A stretch of 64,000 nucleotides of DNA from Antedon mediterranea (taxonomy: Eukaryota > Echinodermata > Crinoidea > Comatulida > Antedonidae), in the NCBI RefSeq assembly GCF_964355755.1, contig NC_092670.1, positions 21,513,201-21,577,200 on the forward strand, read 5' to 3'. The notes under the pieces were generated by a model. It was given only the letters and a program-made list of their open reading frames with translations. It did not search any database and had not been told where the DNA came from. The translations under genes were made by a program, and so were the position numbers. Of this stretch, positions 61,201-64,000 are shown in pieces. Numbering within the stretch: position 1 is the first letter of the stretch; each line of letters starts with the position of its first letter.

Positions 61201-64000
61201 ATGAAGAGATACTTCGTTACATTTATGTGTTGTTTAGCAAATTGTTTATTTTACTGCATGAGACAGAACCTGAATATAGCTATTCTCAAAATGGCACAAG
61301 TGAACCACCAGCAGTTAACCAACATGAGCAACAGCAGCACCGACAACGAATATAGAAATGTAAGTTGTAAGTTAATGCGGACTGTTTACAGTAGGATTGT
61401 GGGTCCATTTGGCGGATCATGACAGTATCGGATGTGAAAATGTTTACTACTGATTGTTAAACCCAAAAAAATTGATATAAATCATTATTTCTGAAGGAAG
61501 AACAATGCTTGTTACGTCCAAAAGTCGAGCGGCGTTTTTTGTAAGAAATTCTGGGTTAAAACCCCATTTATGGCATAAGACAATTCTTTATTTTTGCTTT
61601 ATTTTACTTCATCTTTAGATACGAACATTTGATTGGGATAAAGTTACACAGCAGATGGTACTCGGTGCCTTCTATTATGGGTATGTTCCTATGCCAGTGC
61701 CAGGTGCATGGTTGGCTGGAAAATATGGTGGCAAACTTGTAATCGGAGCTGGTGTGTTCTGGACGAGTTTTTTCACAGCGTTGATACCATGGGCGGCAGG
61801 AGTCAGTGTGGGACTATTAGTTACTTTACGGATTTTAGACGGTATTGGACAGGTTGGTGAACATTGTTGTTAGTTTAAAAATAAAATATATATAACATAC
61901 AAGGGGCTTCAAGTTCTAGATCCTGGAGATCTCTGTCGCAGGTTTCTGTTTCACTTGCACCTTTACTCTTATTTAATAAGTAAGATAAGTCAATAGGCCT
62001 AAGCCTAACAAATCGTTTAGTAATCACCACAATATATTACGAAGAGAATTAAACCGAGGGGAACTAGTAGATCTAGATGGTGGTATTATTGTAATTAAAC
62101 ATCGTCTTTTTAAACATAATTTTAGGGTTTAGCTGCTGCAGCTAACTATGTAATATTGTCGAAGTGGACTGTCCCAAGTGAGCGAACTACCATGATATCG
62201 ATTTCTGTCGGCGGTAAGTAAACGTTGACTATCCAATGAATCCGAATGCCAAATTCATTTGCCTTTTGCTAATTGTCAATTCAAACTTAAACTCTGTTTA
62301 CATTATCAAAATAGTGCGATGTGCCCAAATGTGGTAGCGATATGCTTAAATATAGTAGTGATATGCCATCATCATGTCCATATATGGCCACATCAGATTT
62401 TGTTGTCACATAAAGTTTGATAGTGTAGACAGAGCTAAAAACTTCAAGAATGTTGTTTAAAATGACAGACAAAAGTTTACGATTATAAAGGCAAAACACT
62501 CGCATTAGTCTTTTGTACAATTACATACAAGGTAAGTATGCTTACTTTGCAACTTTATTAGCAGGGTTTTTACAAGTTATTTATAATTTCGGTTGATTCA
62601 ACAGGAGTGACGCTTGGTTTGGTTATATCCAATTGTCTATCTGGTTGGATTTGTTCTTCGTACGCCATTGGTGGATGGCCTACATCATTTTATACATACA
62701 GTAATTCAACTTTTAAATATTCTACGTTAAATAAATGTTGTAGATAACAATGTATTGTTTAACAATTTGTAACACTAACAATACAATGTTATCAATCTAC
62801 CGAATAAAATGTTATCAATCTACCGAATAAAATGTTATCAATCTACCGAATAAAATGTTATCAATCTACCGAATAAAATGTTATTAATCTACCGAATGAA
62901 ATGTTATCAATCTACCGAATAAAATGTTATCAATCTCCTAATAAAATGTTATCAATCTACCGAATAAAATTTTATCAATCTACCGAATAAAATGTTATCA
63001 ATCTACCGAATAAAATGTTATCAATCTACCGGATAAAATGTTATCAATCTACCGAATAAAATGTTATCAATCTACCGAATAAAATGTTATCAATCTACCG
63101 AATAAAATGTTATCAATCTACCGAATAAAATGTTATCAATCTACCGAATAAAATGTTATCAATCTACCGAATAAAATGTTATCAATCTACCGAATAATTT
63201 TTTTTCCTACCAAATTTTCATGACGATTGCTTGCGACCTTGCTTTATCAAAATGAAAGCAATGTAGTCCTACTTATAACCCCAACCATAGTGTGCGAATA
63301 TATCGCTAAAACAATCAACCGAAATACGTTACTGCAATAAACAAAAATGTTCTTATGTTCAACACAATAATTAATATTTTTTTAAGGTATATTAGGTGTG
63401 ATTTGGGTGATTATATGGGTTACACTGATCTATGAAACGCCGAATGAGGACCTTTGTATCTCAAAAAAAGAAGTTGAATATATAAATCGTGGTGTCACCC
63501 AGTCTCATCAAAAGGTGATTTATAATGAAATAATCTTTCTTTTGCAAAAAGATATATTTCAATATTGTATTTGCACCAATGATTAATAATAATGAATGTA
63601 TTTTACTGCAAACATTACCGTATATAGAACGTTCCATGGCGGGCTATTCTGATGTCACCACCAGTCTGGGCAATTGTAATCAGCGACACAATGTTTGAAT
63701 TCGCATGGAATCTTGTTTTATTAGAAATACCGATGTTTTTGTCTACAATATTTGAATGCGACGTCCTAACGGTAAGGAATATTTCACATTTCCCATCTTT
63801 TCTGTTTAGTTGTTGGTTTTACCTTTACACTCATTTTGGTGTATCAAACTGTCCTCGTAATAGGACGCGTTCGATTTCCCATGACATGGATATAACAATA
63901 GTAATTCTTTATTGTGGACTATAATTAGAATCATGCGCGGAACTTGCCCGTCCCTATGTCCTAACAAAAGCTCCTTTAATGATGATGCATTCTGAACCAA
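61201..64000 (+). CDS. SLC17-family organic anion / vesicular transporter, 5' part
   Basis: Exons are 61201-61359, 61619-61852, 62126-62213, 62605-62700, 63387-63514 and 63628-63771, in phase, giving 283 residues before the window ends; further exons lie beyond 64000. The start, MKRYFVTFMCCLANCLFYCM, is the first ATG before transmembrane helix 1 and matches the family position of RYVLA-type starts; an upstream exon could add residues. The loop after helix 1 has N-glycosylation sequons (NMS, NSS). Exon 2 holds FDWDKVTQQMVLGAFYYGYV and GKYGGKLVIGAG, and exon 4 GVTLGLVISNCLSGWI, in the family's order. SLC17 members (sialin, VGLUT, VNUT, NPT types) are major-facilitator anion transporters. The family's usual Arg in helix 4 and substrate residues cannot be judged fully, so I give no member name. 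Confidence 0.85.
62288..62437. mobile_element. MITE family A, copy 11 (SLC17 intron 3)
   Basis: Starts TAAACTCTGTTTACATTATC and ends TTTGATAGTGTAGACAGAGC. The left arm is more diverged than the right. Confidence 0.75.
62784..63197. repeat. 23-bp tandem array, about 18 copies (SLC17 intron 4)
   Basis: The unit AAAATGTTATCAATCTACCG plus AAT is nearly uniform; variants are TTATTAATC, CTCCTAATA (shortened), TTTTATC and CCGGAT in single copies. AT-rich and non-coding. Confidence 0.93.

Noticed and set aside
62784-63197. CRISPR-like regular repeat
   Set aside because: The 23-bp units are contiguous with no unique spacers, and the genome is eukaryotic.

Overview
This is animal nuclear DNA. It is AT-rich, every gene is split by GT-AG introns, and the proteins are standard metazoan housekeeping families. 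The word TAGGCCTA recurs, a miniature transposon family is scattered through introns, and the proteins resemble vertebrate orthologues closely; together these suggest a non-vertebrate deuterostome, most likely an echinoderm or other ambulacrarian. The species call is inference only. No bacterial, organellar or viral gene was seen.

I rebuilt ten genes exon by exon, checking splice dinucleotides and reading phase at each junction. From left to right: (1) 63-862 minus, a two-exon 61-residue microprotein I do not recognise; (2) 1095-2043 plus, LYRM1; (3) 3885-9836 minus, CCZ1, 15 coding exons; (4) 10534-16691 minus, DRG2, 13 coding exons; (5) 17100-18955 minus, COX11, 4 coding exons; (6) 19748-21455 plus, PDAP1, 6 exons; (7) 22581-25357 minus, ETFA, 7 exons; (8) 30560-43858 minus, HELZ, 16 coding exons plus a 5' untranslated exon; (9) 46277-59479 plus, RBBP6, 12 exons; (10) 61201 to beyond 64000 plus, the 5' part of an SLC17-family transporter.

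Three pairs are head to head and may share promoters: microprotein/LYRM1, COX11/PDAP1 and HELZ/RBBP6. The genes do not form a pathway. They cover mitochondrial biogenesis and metabolism (LYRM1, COX11, ETFA), endosome-lysosome traffic (CCZ1), a translational GTPase (DRG2), RNA biology (HELZ, RBBP6), a phosphoprotein (PDAP1) and solute transport (SLC17).

Introns and spacers hold many mobile elements: at least eleven copies of one ~120-165 bp inverted-repeat MITE, several larger terminal-inverted-repeat elements with readable target-site duplications, 3' ends of non-LTR retrotransposons, and minisatellites with 14-, 22-, 23- and 27-bp units. I see no clear new multi-gene system. The items most worth a second look are the microprotein, an extra C2H2 finger and a shortened CCCH finger in HELZ, a possible DWNN-only form of RBBP6, and clustering of the AGGCCT word at gene 5' ends.
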